In this document: positions 40,903 through 48,870 of the stretch, piece after piece
Layout of the letters: each line of letters opens with the position of its first letter
How positions within the stretch are numbered: the first letter of the stretch is position 1
NCBI RefSeq assembly: GCF_003725545.1
Contig: NZ_RJLN01000017.1
Span: 17,593-81,592, forward strand
Direction of reading: 5' to 3'
Source of the DNA: Micromonospora solifontis
GTDB taxonomy: Bacteria; Actinomycetota; Actinomycetes; Mycobacteriales; Micromonosporaceae
DNA length: 64,000 nucleotides
Position numbers and translations under genes: made by a program
Notes under the pieces: generated by a model
What the model saw: the letters and a program-made list of their open reading frames with translations, nothing else
Told to the model about the DNA's origin: nothing
Databases searched by the model: none

Positions 40903-41853
40903 GTGCGCGCGGTCTGGTTGCGGGAGTTCGGGGGCCCGGAGGTGCTGGTGCCGGGGGCCGCCCCGGACCCGGTGCCCGGCCCCGGCCAGGTGCTGATCGA
41001 CGTGGCGCACGCCAACCTCACCTTCGTGGAGACCATTTTCCGGGCGACCGGCTTCGGGCCGTTCGGCCGGGAGCTTCCGGTGATCCCCGGCAACGGGGTC
41101 GGCGGCACGATCGCCGCCGTCGGCCCCGGTGTCGACCCGGCGCTGGTCGGGCGGCGGGTGGTGAGTGCGACCGGCGGCTCGGGCGGATACGCCGAGCGGG
41201 TAGTGGTCGACCGGGACGTGCCGGTCGAGGTGCCCGACGGGCTGCCGCTGGACGAGGCGGTCGCACTGCTCGCCGACGGCCGTACCGCCCTCATGCTGGC
41301 CCGCGCGGCGGGCCTGCGCCCCGGCGACCGGGTCCTGGTCGAAGCGGCGGCCGGCGGCGTGGGTCACCTGCTGACCCAGCTCGCCACGACGGCCGGCGCC
41401 CGGGTGATCGCCGCCGCCGGCGGCCCCCGCAAGGTGGCCCTGCTGCGCGAACGTGGTCTCGTGGTGGTCGACTACCGGGAGCCCGACTGGCCCGACCGGG
41501 TACGGGTCGCTGCCGGCGGGGTGGACGTGGTCTTCGACGGGGTGGGCGGGCCGGTCGCCCGGACCGCGTTCGACCTGCTCCAGCGGGGCGGCCGGATGCT
41601 CAGCTTCGGGCTGGCCGGCGGCAGCTGGGCCGACGTGCCCGAGGAGACGGCAGCCGCCCGTGGGGTGACCCTGCTGCGCCCGGGCGCGTCGCCCGACGAA
41701 TTGCGCGCCCTCACCCGGCAGGCGCTGGCCGAGGGCGCCGCGGGGCGGCTGCGCCCACTGATCGGCCAACGCTTCCCCCTGGAACGGGCCGCCGACGCCC
41801 ACGCCGCGATGGAGTCCCGCGCCACCGTCGGCAAAACCCTCCTCGACCTATGA
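40903..41853 (+). CDS. Zinc-type alcohol dehydrogenase-like quinone oxidoreductase
   Basis: The protein of 316 aa is a medium-chain dehydrogenase: an N-terminal GroES-like domain (VRAVWLREFGGPEVLVPG; PVIPGNGVGGTIAAVGPGVD) and an NADPH-binding domain with VLVEAAAGGVGHLLTQLA (near 148). The zinc-binding Cys residues of true alcohol dehydrogenases are absent, as in QOR/zeta-crystallin enzymes, which reduce quinones or enones. The GTG start follows GAGGAGG by 5 nt. A MerR-like palindrome upstream suggests control by a redox or electrophile sensor. Confidence 0.93.
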   Translation: MRAVWLREFGGPEVLVPGAAPDPVPGPGQVLIDVAHANLTFVETIFRATGFGPFGRELPVIPGNGVGGTIAAVGPGVDPALVGRRVVSATGGSGGYAERVVVDRDVPVEVPDGLPLDEAVALLADGRTALMLARAAGLRPGDRVLVEAAAGGVGHLLTQLATTAGARVIAAAGGPRKVALLRERGLVVVDYREPDWPDRVRVAAGGVDVVFDGVGGPVARTAFDLLQRGGRMLSFGLAGGSWADVPEETAAARGVTLLRPGASPDELRALTRQALAEGAAGRLRPLIGQRFPLERAADAHAAMESRATVGKTLLDL

Positions 41854-41912
41854 CCGCCCCCGCGCGCCCCCGCGCCCGCGCCCACGCGCCGCCCGCGCCA
41901 AGATCCGCGCTG

Positions 41913-41971
41913 TGCCCACAGCGGGCGGGGCGGCGGGGAAGCAGTGCCCGCAGCGGGCGGGGGCGGCGGGG
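41913..41971. repeat. Imperfect 26-27 bp direct duplication
   Basis: The segment at 41913-41938 recurs at 41945-41971 with one substitution (CCCACAG against CCCGCAG) and one extra G. The gap is 6 nt, giving a period of 32. It abuts the stop codon of the next minus-strand gene. The flank 41860-41905 is a run of CG-rich simple sequence. Confidence 0.6.
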
Positions 41972-43072
41972 TCAGAGGTACATGCCGGTGCGGTGTTCGG
42001 ACTGGGTGCGGGCGGGTTTGTCGCCTTCGCCGAAGAAGCGCTTGCCGCCGAACTCACCGTGCAGCCGGTCGTCCAACTCGTCGGCCAGACCGGTCATCAC
42101 CTGCACCGCGAGCATCAGGTGGGTGGCCTGGAAGTTGCGGCCGAAGACCGGGATGGAGGCCCAGACCGTGTCGTCGGCGCAGTAGAGGCGGCCGATCGGC
42201 ATCCGGTTCGTCAGCTCGGAGAGCTTCACGTAGAGGCGTTCGGTCGGCTCGACCTCGGTGAGCACCGGGGAGAAGACGTCGACCAGGGGCGGGTTGTCGC
42301 GTACCCGGACGAAGACCATCGCCGAGCCGGCACGGATGTTGATGTCGCCGTCGGAGTCCACCTGCAACTGGTCGGACTTCGACTTGAGCATCGTCGAGAC
42401 GACGGTACGCACCCGCTCCTCCAGGGCGAGCACGTCGTTCTCGTCGGCCTGCGCGGTGGCTGCGGCGGCCAGCGCCTCGTCGAGGTCGGCCTCCACGTCG
42501 CGGTCCGGGCCGAACTCGCTGCGGGCGGTGCCGAGCGGCTCCACCGGCAGCGCCTCCCCCTCGGCGTCGTGCACCAGGTAGACCAGGAAGGCGGGATGCG
42601 GGGCACCGTAGACGTCCCGCAGCGTCCGGGAGAGCACCGCCGCCAGCCGGGCGACCTCGTCGACCGCGCAGTCCAGGCCGAACTGCTCGCCCGAGCCCTC
42701 GACCACCCCCGGCGGCGACCAGCCGAGCGCGATCATGTCCGCCACGGCGGCCCGGTCGAGCCGGTAGCCCTGGGGCAGGGTGGCGTTGCCGACCGCCCGC
42801 GCCGACAGCCGGCCCTCGTCGGCCACGTCCACACTGATCGAGTAGACGGCGTCCCCGGTCCCTGAGGCGGTCGGGTCGAGCGTCAACTCCAGGTGGGCGC
42901 CGCTCGGCAGGGCGCGCAGCCGGTCGGCCAACGCGCGGGCGAACTCCCGCCAGGCCTCCGTCACCTTGGCCCGGAGATCGGCCGTGGTGGGCTCGTCCAG
43001 CAGGATCGGCTCGTACTGCTCCGGCACGTCGCCGGCGCGCTCACCGACCGACGAGGGGTGGTCTGCCGTCAT
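41972..43072 (-). CDS. YbjN/CesT chaperone-like domain protein
   Basis: The protein of 366 aa has an N-terminal region (about 1-160) with ADLRAKVTEAWREFARALAD and QGYRLDRAAVADMIALGWSP, and a C-terminal YbjN-type domain (about 215-350) with GDINIRAGSAMVFVRVRDNP, VDVFSPVLTEVEPTERLY, KLSELTNRMPIGRLYCADDT and NFQATHLMLAVQVMTGLADE. YbjN-like domains resemble type III secretion chaperones and appear in actinobacterial proteins that may bind partner peptides. No partner is adjacent. A TAGGGT box and a GGAGG lie upstream of the ATG, so this gene has a leader. Confidence 0.8.
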   Translation of the reverse strand: MTADHPSSVGERAGDVPEQYEPILLDEPTTADLRAKVTEAWREFARALADRLRALPSGAHLELTLDPTASGTGDAVYSISVDVADEGRLSARAVGNATLPQGYRLDRAAVADMIALGWSPPGVVEGSGEQFGLDCAVDEVARLAAVLSRTLRDVYGAPHPAFLVYLVHDAEGEALPVEPLGTARSEFGPDRDVEADLDEALAAAATAQADENDVLALEERVRTVVSTMLKSKSDQLQVDSDGDINIRAGSAMVFVRVRDNPPLVDVFSPVLTEVEPTERLYVKLSELTNRMPIGRLYCADDTVWASIPVFGRNFQATHLMLAVQVMTGLADELDDRLHGEFGGKRFFGEGDKPARTQSEHRTGMYL

Positions 43073-43174
43073 GATCGCCTCCGTCCGTCACGGGCCACCC
43101 TACCCACGGACGGTGGGGGTCGAATCACCTCGGGACCGACATCGGACACCGGGTCGGAACCCGGGCGGCGGGCC

Positions 43175-43441
43175 CTACTCCGTGGGTGCCGTGCCGTCCA
43201 GTTCGACCGGCCAGGAACCGGCCAGCTCGCTGAGCCGCGCGGCCGTCGCGGTGAGGTCCGCCCCCCGCCCCACGGCCACGCCCAGGAGGTACGCCGTGAC
43301 CGGCGCACCCGGGCGCAGCACCTGATGGGCCACGTCCTTGGCCAGCTCGAGCACGGCCGGCACCGACACCTCGGCCGGATCCAGTCCCAGCTCGGCGCAG
43401 GCCGCCGTGACCCAGTCGTCCATCACCGTCATCGTGTCCAC
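43175..43441 (-). CDS. DUF6457 domain protein
   Basis: The protein of 88 aa contains DDWVTAACAELGLDPAEVSV and PAVLELAKDVAHQVLRPGAP, then VTAYLLGVAVGRG. This short helical family is regularly encoded just after mobA in actinobacteria. Here its 5' end overlaps mobA by 13 nt, so the two are cotranscribed and a role with molybdenum enzymes is suggested. Start alternatives are ATG 43432 and ATG 43423. Biochemical function is unknown. Confidence 0.85.
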   Translation of the reverse strand: MDTMTVMDDWVTAACAELGLDPAEVSVPAVLELAKDVAHQVLRPGAPVTAYLLGVAVGRGADLTATAARLSELAGSWPVELDGTAPTE

Positions 43442-44028
43442 TCCTCGGCCCGGCGTACGTCCTCGTCAGTGTCGCAGTCGAACCAGGGCGGCGGCCCGGA
43501 GCCGGACCAGGACACCTCCCGGACGGCCAGGCCGGCCAGCAGCCGGCGTACCGGGGCCCCGTCGACGCTGCCGTCCCGTTCGGCGGCGAGCCGCTCGACC
43601 GCCGCCCGTAGCGCGGCTACCCGCCACACCCCGCAGAGCTGCTGGCGGCGCCCGTCGTCGTCGACGTAGCAGGCGCCGTCGGCCGTCGACCCGTCGAGCG
43701 CCCGCCGCAGGTCGACCACCGCCGCCGGCGTCAGCAGGGGCAGGTCGGCGGCGAGCAGAGCGACCGTCGGCGTACCGGGGTCGAGCAGGGCCAGACCGGC
43801 GGCGGTGGCGGCGACCGGGCCACCGCCGGGCGGTTCCTCCCGGGTCACCCGCACGCCGTCGGGGACCGGGCCGGCCGGGCCGACCACGAGCCGCGGCTCG
43901 GCGTCGGCGACGGCCGCGAGGACCCGGTGCAGCATCGGGCGGCCGCCGACCGGGCGTGCCGGCTTGTCCACCCCGCCCATCCGACGAGCCGTGCCCCCGG
44001 AGAGCACCACCGCCGCGTACGCCGTCAC
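43429..44028 (-). CDS. mobA: Molybdenum cofactor guanylyltransferase (MobA-like)
   Basis: The protein of 199 aa has the nucleotidyltransferase signature AAVVLSGGTARRMGGVDKPA (near 5-24), GGRPMLHRVLAAV, EPPGGGPVAATAAGL and LLAADLPLLTP. MobA joins GMP to molybdopterin, making the guanine dinucleotide cofactor used by formate dehydrogenase-type enzymes; fdhD nearby fits this. The GTG at 44028 starts VTAYAAVV and has TACCGT 6 nt upstream. Longer readings to 44613 run through simple repeats and are not supported. Confidence 0.9.
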   Translation of the reverse strand: MTAYAAVVLSGGTARRMGGVDKPARPVGGRPMLHRVLAAVADAEPRLVVGPAGPVPDGVRVTREEPPGGGPVAATAAGLALLDPGTPTVALLAADLPLLTPAAVVDLRRALDGSTADGACYVDDDGRRQQLCGVWRVAALRAAVERLAAERDGSVDGAPVRRLLAGLAVREVSWSGSGPPPWFDCDTDEDVRRAEEWTR

Positions 44029-44034
44029 CGCGCC

Positions 44035-44040
44035 ACGGTA
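44035..44040 (-). promoter_or_regulatory. Leaderless -10 element for mobA
   Basis: On the minus strand TACCGT ends 6 nt before the GTG at 44028. Confidence 0.5.
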
Positions 44041-44083
44041 ACCCTCGACTCGACACCCCCCGCAGCCCACCTCGCTCCCACCC

Positions 44084-44151
44084 CCACCGGCACCGCGCCC
44101 CCACCGGCACCGCGCCCGCCCCGGCACCGCGCCCGCCCCGGCACCGCGCGG
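44084..44151. repeat. 17-bp tandem repeat, four copies
   Basis: CCACCGGCACCGCGCCC occurs twice exactly (44084, 44101), followed by two GCCCCGGCACCGCGCCC-type variants (44118, 44135). It lies in the 477-nt mobA-fdhD gap, which holds no gene that I can support. Confidence 0.8.
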
Positions 44152-44302
44152 CGGCGCGCCGCCGGGACGCCGCCGCGCCGCTACGCCGCTACGCCGCAGG
44201 CGTGTTGCGGCAACTCGGTGTCTCCCGGCCATGGGACACCACGTCTCGCCGCGATCCGGGGCCGGGCTCCCAGGCCCGGCTCCCAGTCGCGGACCCGTGG
44301 CC

Positions 44303-44446
44303 GGGAACCGGGGCGGGAACCGGGCCGGAACCGAGGCCGGAACCGAGGCCGGAACCGAGGCCGGAACCGAGGCCGGAACCGAGGCCGGAACCGAGGCCGG
44401 AACCGAGGCCGGAACCGAGGCCGGAACCGAGGCCGGAACCGAGGCC
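44303..44446. repeat. 12-bp minisatellite, ten perfect copies
   Basis: GGAACCGAGGCC is repeated ten times without error from 44327 to 44446, preceded by two degenerate units from 44303. It is in the mobA-fdhD intergenic gap. Any frame reads through it as a tetrapeptide repeat (GTEA, for example), but no start, codon pattern or homology supports a protein. Confidence 0.93.
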
Positions 44447-44504
44447 AGGAGCCGGCGCGGGCGTCGCCGTGCGGGTGGTCGGCCTCGCGGGGCAGGATAG
44501 CGGG

Positions 44505-45488
44505 ATGGGACGGGCGACTGACCGGCGCGGCGTGCTCCGGATCGACCTCGACGCGGCGGCCGACGGGCGCGGGCTGGTACGACGGCAGGACACCCTGGCG
44601 GTGGAGGAACCACTGGAGATCAGGGTCGGCCCGGCCGGCCCCGCCCGGCGGAAGCCGCTCGCGGTCACCATGCGGACCCCCGGCGACGACCTGGACCTGG
44701 CGATCGGTTTCCTGCTCACCGAAGGGCTGATCCGGTCCGCCGACGACGTGCACACCGCCCAGCTCTGTGCCGGGGCGGAGACACCGAACACCTACAACGT
44801 GGTGGACGTGGTGCTCGCCCCCGGTGTGCCGGAGCCGACCACCGATCCGGCCCGCAACTTCTACACGACCAGCTCGTGCGGGGTGTGCGGCAAGGCGAGC
44901 ATCGAGTCGGTGCGGACCCGGTCGCGCTTCGCGGTACGCGACGACCCGCTGCGCGTACCTGCCACGGTCGTCGCCGACCTGCCGGACCGGCTGCGTGCCG
45001 CACAACGTGCCTTCGACCGGACCGGCGGCCTGCACGCGGCGGGGCTCTTCACCCCGCAGGGTGAGCTGGTGGTGCTGCGCGAGGACGTGGGCCGGCACAA
45101 CGCGGTCGACAAGGTCGTCGGCTGGGCCGTCCGGGAACGCCGACTGCCGCTGGCCGGTCACCTGCTGCTGGTCTCCGGCCGGGCGAGTTTCGAGCTGACC
45201 CAGAAGGCGTGGATGGCCGGTGTCCCACTGCTCGCGGCGGTCTCCGCGCCCAGCACCCTCGCCGCCGAGCTGGCGGGGGAGGCCGGCATGACCCTGGTCG
45301 GCTTCCTGCGTGACCGGACCATGAACGTCTACGCCGGCGCTGATCGAATCGCCGAACCCGTCGGCCTGAGCCGGCTGCCGGACCCGCACCGGAGGCCGGC
45401 CACCTCGGCTGCGCCGCCCATTCCGGCGGCTGAGCCGACTGCCGGACGGGCACCGGAGGCCGGGGCTGTCAGATCCGCCGACGGTTGA
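44505..45488 (+). CDS. fdhD: Formate dehydrogenase sulfurtransferase FdhD
   Basis: The protein of 327 aa delivers sulfur to the molybdenum cofactor of formate dehydrogenase. It has EEPLEIRVGP, VTMRTPGDDLDLAIGFLLTE, the sulfur-carrying cysteines in YTTSSCGVCGKASIES (near 127), REDVGRHNAVDKVVG (near 193) and GFLRDRTMNVYAG. The last 35 residues (Pro/Ala-rich) are beyond the family end. The ATG at 44505 is the natural family start; a weak CAGGAT lies 6 nt upstream. It converges on the DUF4192 gene with a 20-nt overlap. No formate dehydrogenase gene is in the window. Confidence 0.94.
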   Translation: MGRATDRRGVLRIDLDAAADGRGLVRRQDTLAVEEPLEIRVGPAGPARRKPLAVTMRTPGDDLDLAIGFLLTEGLIRSADDVHTAQLCAGAETPNTYNVVDVVLAPGVPEPTTDPARNFYTTSSCGVCGKASIESVRTRSRFAVRDDPLRVPATVVADLPDRLRAAQRAFDRTGGLHAAGLFTPQGELVVLREDVGRHNAVDKVVGWAVRERRLPLAGHLLLVSGRASFELTQKAWMAGVPLLAAVSAPSTLAAELAGEAGMTLVGFLRDRTMNVYAGADRIAEPVGLSRLPDPHRRPATSAAPPIPAAEPTAGRAPEAGAVRSADG

Positions 45489-46524
45489 CACGGCGGCGCG
45501 GGCGAGCGCGGCGTACCACGTCGGGGCGGCCCACCTCCGGCCAGCCGTCCAGCTCGGACGGGGGCACGCCGCGGCGGAGCAGGTCGTCCAGGAGCAGGGC
45601 GAGTGAGTAGTCGGGCCGGGCGGCGAGCACCCGCTCCAGGGCGACCGCGGCCAGGGCACCGTAACCGGCCCGCCAGGCGGCGAAGGCGAGCAGGCTACCG
45701 GGGGCGGCGATCAGTTCCGGCTCGGCCCGCCGCAGCACGTCGGTCCAGAGGCTGATGTCGGCGTCCCGCCCGTCGGTCCGCTCCCAGGCGTGGTCGCGTA
45801 CGGGGAGCTGGGTGAGGAGCACGGTCAGCCAGGCCACCTCGTCGTCGGTCAACCGCTGGCCGCGCCGGTGCCGACGGAACGCGGTGCGGATGGCCGCCAC
45901 CCCGGCGGAGCGTACGGACCGGCCACCGACCAGGACGGTCTCGCCCGCCTCCTCGGTGAGGGCGGCCAGCCGTCCCCGGGCCCGCACGGTGGCCCGGCGC
46001 ATGGCCACCCGGACCGGGCCGTCGAGCGCGGAGACCTGCGCGGTCAACGCCGCCCGGTCGGGCAGGGCGACCTGACCGGCGAAGACCGCCGCCGCGCTGA
46101 CCTGGCTGGCGTCGGGGTCGTACGGGGTGCCGTCGGGCGGGCAGCACCCGGGCTCGGTGCAGAGGTAGGACCACCAGCGCCCGTCGGTGACCCGGAGCGC
46201 GTCGAGCACGAGCAGGCCGGCGCGGTCCAACGCCTCGCCGACCGCGTCGACCGCCGGGGTCACCCGGGCGGCGGCGCCGTATCCGATCACGGTGGCGGAC
46301 TCGCTGCCCTGGCGGACGATCACCTCGGCCAGGTGCCGGGCGGCCGGGTGGGGGTCGGCGCCCGGCTCGGGCAGGTCACCGCGGGCGGCGAAGACGACCC
46401 GGCGGCCGCGCAGCGCCACCACGACCACGCTGTCGGCCGGGTGGAAGCCGAGCAGGTACGGCACGGCGGCGATCAGGTCGGCGGGCGAGCGGACGGCGAG
46501 CCGGAGCTGGTCGGTGGAAGTCAT
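45469..46524 (-). CDS. DUF4192 domain protein
   Basis: The protein of 351 aa carries the actinobacterial DUF4192 signature: RSPADLIAAVPYLLGFHPAD then SVVVVALRG at the N-terminus, WWSYLCTEPGCCPPDGTPYD (near 122) and late helices with AFAAWRAGYGALAAVALERV. No enzymatic motif is seen; the family function is unknown. The C-terminus is basic (RARPRRRVNRRRI) and overlaps fdhD on the other strand. Two inverted DnaA-box-like sites lie just upstream of its start. Confidence 0.88.
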   Translation of the reverse strand: MTSTDQLRLAVRSPADLIAAVPYLLGFHPADSVVVVALRGRRVVFAARGDLPEPGADPHPAARHLAEVIVRQGSESATVIGYGAAARVTPAVDAVGEALDRAGLLVLDALRVTDGRWWSYLCTEPGCCPPDGTPYDPDASQVSAAAVFAGQVALPDRAALTAQVSALDGPVRVAMRRATVRARGRLAALTEEAGETVLVGGRSVRSAGVAAIRTAFRRHRRGQRLTDDEVAWLTVLLTQLPVRDHAWERTDGRDADISLWTDVLRRAEPELIAAPGSLLAFAAWRAGYGALAAVALERVLAARPDYSLALLLDDLLRRGVPPSELDGWPEVGRPDVVRRARPRRRVNRRRI

Positions 46525-46565
46525 GCCGGAAGCCTGCGGTCACCCCGCCCCACCCCGACAGGCCC

Positions 46566-46591
46566 TGTGGACGACACGCTGGTTGTCCACA
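46566..46591. promoter_or_regulatory. Inverted pair of DnaA-box-like sequences
   Basis: TGTGGACGA at 46566 is the reverse complement of TCGTCCACA (one mismatch), and TTGTCCACA at 46583 is a perfect actinobacterial DnaA box. They face each other with an 8-nt gap in a divergent intergenic region. Confidence 0.5.
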
Positions 46592-46676
46592 GATACGGAG
46601 AGTATCGGCGCAGGTGAACGCCGATCCGGCACCGGCCGAGGACGGCACACGGCCCGCGAACGTCGGTGCAACCGGC

Positions 46677-46682
46677 TACCTT
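46677..46682 (+). promoter_or_regulatory. Leaderless -10 element for fructosamine-kinase-like gene
   Basis: TACCTT ends 6 nt before the ATG at 46689. This supports that start over GTG 46614. Confidence 0.55.
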
Positions 46683-46688
46683 GCGCTC

Positions 46689-47603
46689 ATGGACCTGGCG
46701 TACCTGCGGGCACACCCGGAGCACCTGCCGACCTTCCTGACCCACCAGCGGATCCGGGAGACGCCGGTCTCCGGCGGGGACATCTGCGCCACGTCCCGGC
46801 TCACCCTCGACGACGGTCACTCCATCTTCGCCAAGACCTGGCCGGAGCGGGCCGGCCGGCCGGCGCCCGGGGGCTTCTTCGCCGCCGAGGCGGCCGGCCT
46901 GCGCTGGCTGCGCGAGGCGGGCGCGGTCGCCGTGCCAGAGGTGCTGGTGACGCTGCCCGAGCTGCTGGCGCTGGAGTGGGTCGAGCCGGGCGAGCCGAGC
47001 CCAGAGGCGGCCGAGCGGTTCGGGCGCGAACTGGCCGGGCTGCACCGGGCCGGGGCGCCGGCGTTCGGCGCCGAGTGGTTCGGCTTCATCGGCGCGCTGC
47101 CGCAGGACAACACGCCGGACCCGGGCCCGTGGCCGGAGTGGTTCGCGCAGCGGCGACTCCTGCCGTACCTGAAGATGTCGGTCGACAACGCTGCGCTCAC
47201 CGCTGCCGAGGCAGCCCTGGTCGAGGAGCTGGTCGACCGGATCGGCGAGTTGGGCGGTGCCGAGCCGCCGGCCCGGATCCACGGCGACCTCTGGCCGGGC
47301 AACCTGCTCTGGGGCGCCGACGACCGGGTCCGGTTGATCGACCCGGCCGCGCACGGCGGCCACCGGGAGACCGACCTCGCCCAGCTCGCGCTGTTCGGCG
47401 GCCCGCCGCACCTGGACCGGATCATGGCCGCCTACCAGGAGGCGTGGCCGCTGGCCGACGGCTGGCGGGAGCGGGTGCCGCTGCACCAGCTCCATCTGCT
47501 GCTGGTGCACACCGCCCTGTTCGGCGCGGCGTACCGGGACGCGGTGGGAACCGCCGCCCGGGCCGCGCTGCGGGGCGCCGGACGCGCTACGGTCGACAGG
47601 TGA
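46689..47603 (+). CDS. Fructosamine kinase family protein
   Basis: The protein of 304 aa has a kinase-like fold of the fructosamine-3-kinase/aminoglycoside phosphotransferase type: GGDICATSRLTLDDGHSIFA then KTW (ATP-side Lys), LLALEWVEPGEPS, RIHGDLWPGNLLWG (catalytic loop, near 199) and LIDPAAHGGHRETDLAQLAL (metal-binding Asp). Such enzymes phosphorylate glycated amines for repair. The ATG at 46689 is supported by TACCTT upstream; 25 residues more could be read from GTG 46614. It overlaps moaA by 4 nt (GTGA). Confidence 0.92.
   Translation: MDLAYLRAHPEHLPTFLTHQRIRETPVSGGDICATSRLTLDDGHSIFAKTWPERAGRPAPGGFFAAEAAGLRWLREAGAVAVPEVLVTLPELLALEWVEPGEPSPEAAERFGRELAGLHRAGAPAFGAEWFGFIGALPQDNTPDPGPWPEWFAQRRLLPYLKMSVDNAALTAAEAALVEELVDRIGELGGAEPPARIHGDLWPGNLLWGADDRVRLIDPAAHGGHRETDLAQLALFGGPPHLDRIMAAYQEAWPLADGWRERVPLHQLHLLLVHTALFGAAYRDAVGTAARAALRGAGRATVDR
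47588..47593 (+). promoter_or_regulatory. Possible leaderless -10 element for moaA
   Basis: TACGGT ends 6 nt before the GTG at 47600, inside the preceding gene. Coupled translation through the GTGA overlap is an alternative, so moaA may have two modes of expression. Confidence 0.4.
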
Positions 47604-48610
47604 CCGCCCCGACCACCGACGGGGTCCTCGTCGACCGGTACGGCCGTGTCGCCCGGGACCTGCGGGTCTCGCTGACCGACAAGTGCAACCTGCGCTGCAC
47701 CTACTGCATGCCGGCGGAGGGCCTGCCCTGGCTGGCCGGGTCGCAGCTGCTCAGTGACGACGAGATCGTCCGGCTGGTCGGGATCGCGGTGCGGCAGCTG
47801 GGCATCACCGAGGTGCGCTTCACCGGCGGGGAGCCGCTGATCCGGCCCGGGCTGGTCGACATCGTGTCGGCGGTGGCCGCGCTGGAGCCCCGCCCCAGGA
47901 TCTCGGTGACCACCAACGGCCTGGGGCTGGAACGGCTCGCGCCCGCGCTGCGCGCCGCCGGGCTGGACCGGGTGAACGTCTCGCTGGACACCCTGGACCG
48001 GGCCCGCTTCACCCAGTTGACCCGCCGGGACCGGCACGCCGACGTGCTCGCCGGGCTGGCCGGCGCGGTCGCGGCCGGGCTGACCCCGGTGAAGGTCAAC
48101 ACGGTGCTGATACGCGGGGTCAACGACGACGAGGCGCCGGCGCTGCTCCGGTTCGCCCTGGCCCACGGCTACGAGCTGCGCTTCATCGAGCAGATGCCGC
48201 TGGACGCGCAGCACGGCTGGGACCGGACGACGATGGTCACCGCCGACGAGATCCTGGCGGCCCTGGCCCGGGAGTTCACGCTGACCCCGGATCCGGCCGA
48301 GCGGGGCGCGGCGCCGGCCGAGACGTGGCTGGTGGACGGCGGGCCGGCCCGGGTCGGGGTGATCGGCAGCGTCACCCGGCCGTTCTGCGGCGACTGCGAC
48401 CGCACCCGGCTCACCGCCGACGGGCAGGTCCGGGCCTGCCTCTTCGCGACCGAGGAGTCCGACCTGCGCGGCGCGCTGCGCGCCGGGGCGGACGACGCCG
48501 AGCTGGCCCGCCGCTGGCGGACGGCGATGTGGGGCAAGCGGGCCGGGCACGGCATCGACGACCCCACCTTCCTGCAACCCGCCCGCCCGATGTCGGCGAT
48601 CGGAGGCTGA
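47600..48610 (+). CDS. moaA: GTP 3',8-cyclase MoaA
   Basis: The protein of 336 aa catalyses the first step of molybdopterin synthesis. The radical-SAM cluster is in SLTDKCNLRCTYCMPAEG (near 26-43) and the second cluster is in PFCGDCDRTRLTADGQVRAC (near 260-280). The essential C-terminal Gly-Gly is present (SAIGG). KVNTVLIRGVNDDE and VTTNGLGLERL are further family blocks. The GTG start sits on the previous stop (GTGA). moaD follows after 3 nt, so the fructosamine kinase, moaA and moaD genes form one unit. Confidence 0.96.
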   Translation: MTAPTTDGVLVDRYGRVARDLRVSLTDKCNLRCTYCMPAEGLPWLAGSQLLSDDEIVRLVGIAVRQLGITEVRFTGGEPLIRPGLVDIVSAVAALEPRPRISVTTNGLGLERLAPALRAAGLDRVNVSLDTLDRARFTQLTRRDRHADVLAGLAGAVAAGLTPVKVNTVLIRGVNDDEAPALLRFALAHGYELRFIEQMPLDAQHGWDRTTMVTADEILAALAREFTLTPDPAERGAAPAETWLVDGGPARVGVIGSVTRPFCGDCDRTRLTADGQVRACLFATEESDLRGALRAGADDAELARRWRTAMWGKRAGHGIDDPTFLQPARPMSAIGG

Positions 48611-48613
48611 CCG

Positions 48614-48859
48614 GTGCAGCTCACCATCCGCTACTTCGCCGGGGCGCGGGCCGCCGCCGGACGGTCGGAGGAGACCGTCCCGGCCGGCCGGTCGCTCGAC
48701 GAGCTCGTCGACGAACTGGCCGCCCGGCACGGCGAACGGCTGGCCGTCGTGCTGAAGGCGGCGAGTTTCCTGGTCGACGGCCTGGCCTGTCACGACCGGC
48801 GGGCACCGCTGCCGGCCGGCGTGACGGTCGACGTGCTACCGCCGTTCGCCGGCGGCTGA
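48614..48859 (+). CDS. moaD: Molybdopterin synthase small subunit MoaD
   Basis: The protein of 81 aa is a ubiquitin-like sulfur carrier: QLTIRYFAGARAAAGRSEET at the start, VDELAARHGERLAVVLKAAS in the middle and the obligatory C-terminal Gly-Gly (DVLPPFAGG), which is activated as a thiocarboxylate. MoaD works with MoaE, which here is encoded about 12 kb away in a second cluster. The GTG is 3 nt after the moaA stop. Confidence 0.94.
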   Translation: MQLTIRYFAGARAAAGRSEETVPAGRSLDELVDELAARHGERLAVVLKAASFLVDGLACHDRRAPLPAGVTVDVLPPFAGG

Positions 48860-48870
48860 GGGGAGCGCAC

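Noticed and set aside
44231..44500. ORF encoding a GTEA repeat protein
   Set aside because: The repeat is a 12-bp minisatellite open in several frames on both strands. No ribosome site or flanking protein sequence supports it.
43429..44613. Longer MobA with an Arg/Pro/Val-repeat N-terminus
   Set aside because: The extra region is simple tandem repeat, and the nucleotidyltransferase motif begins right after GTG 44028.
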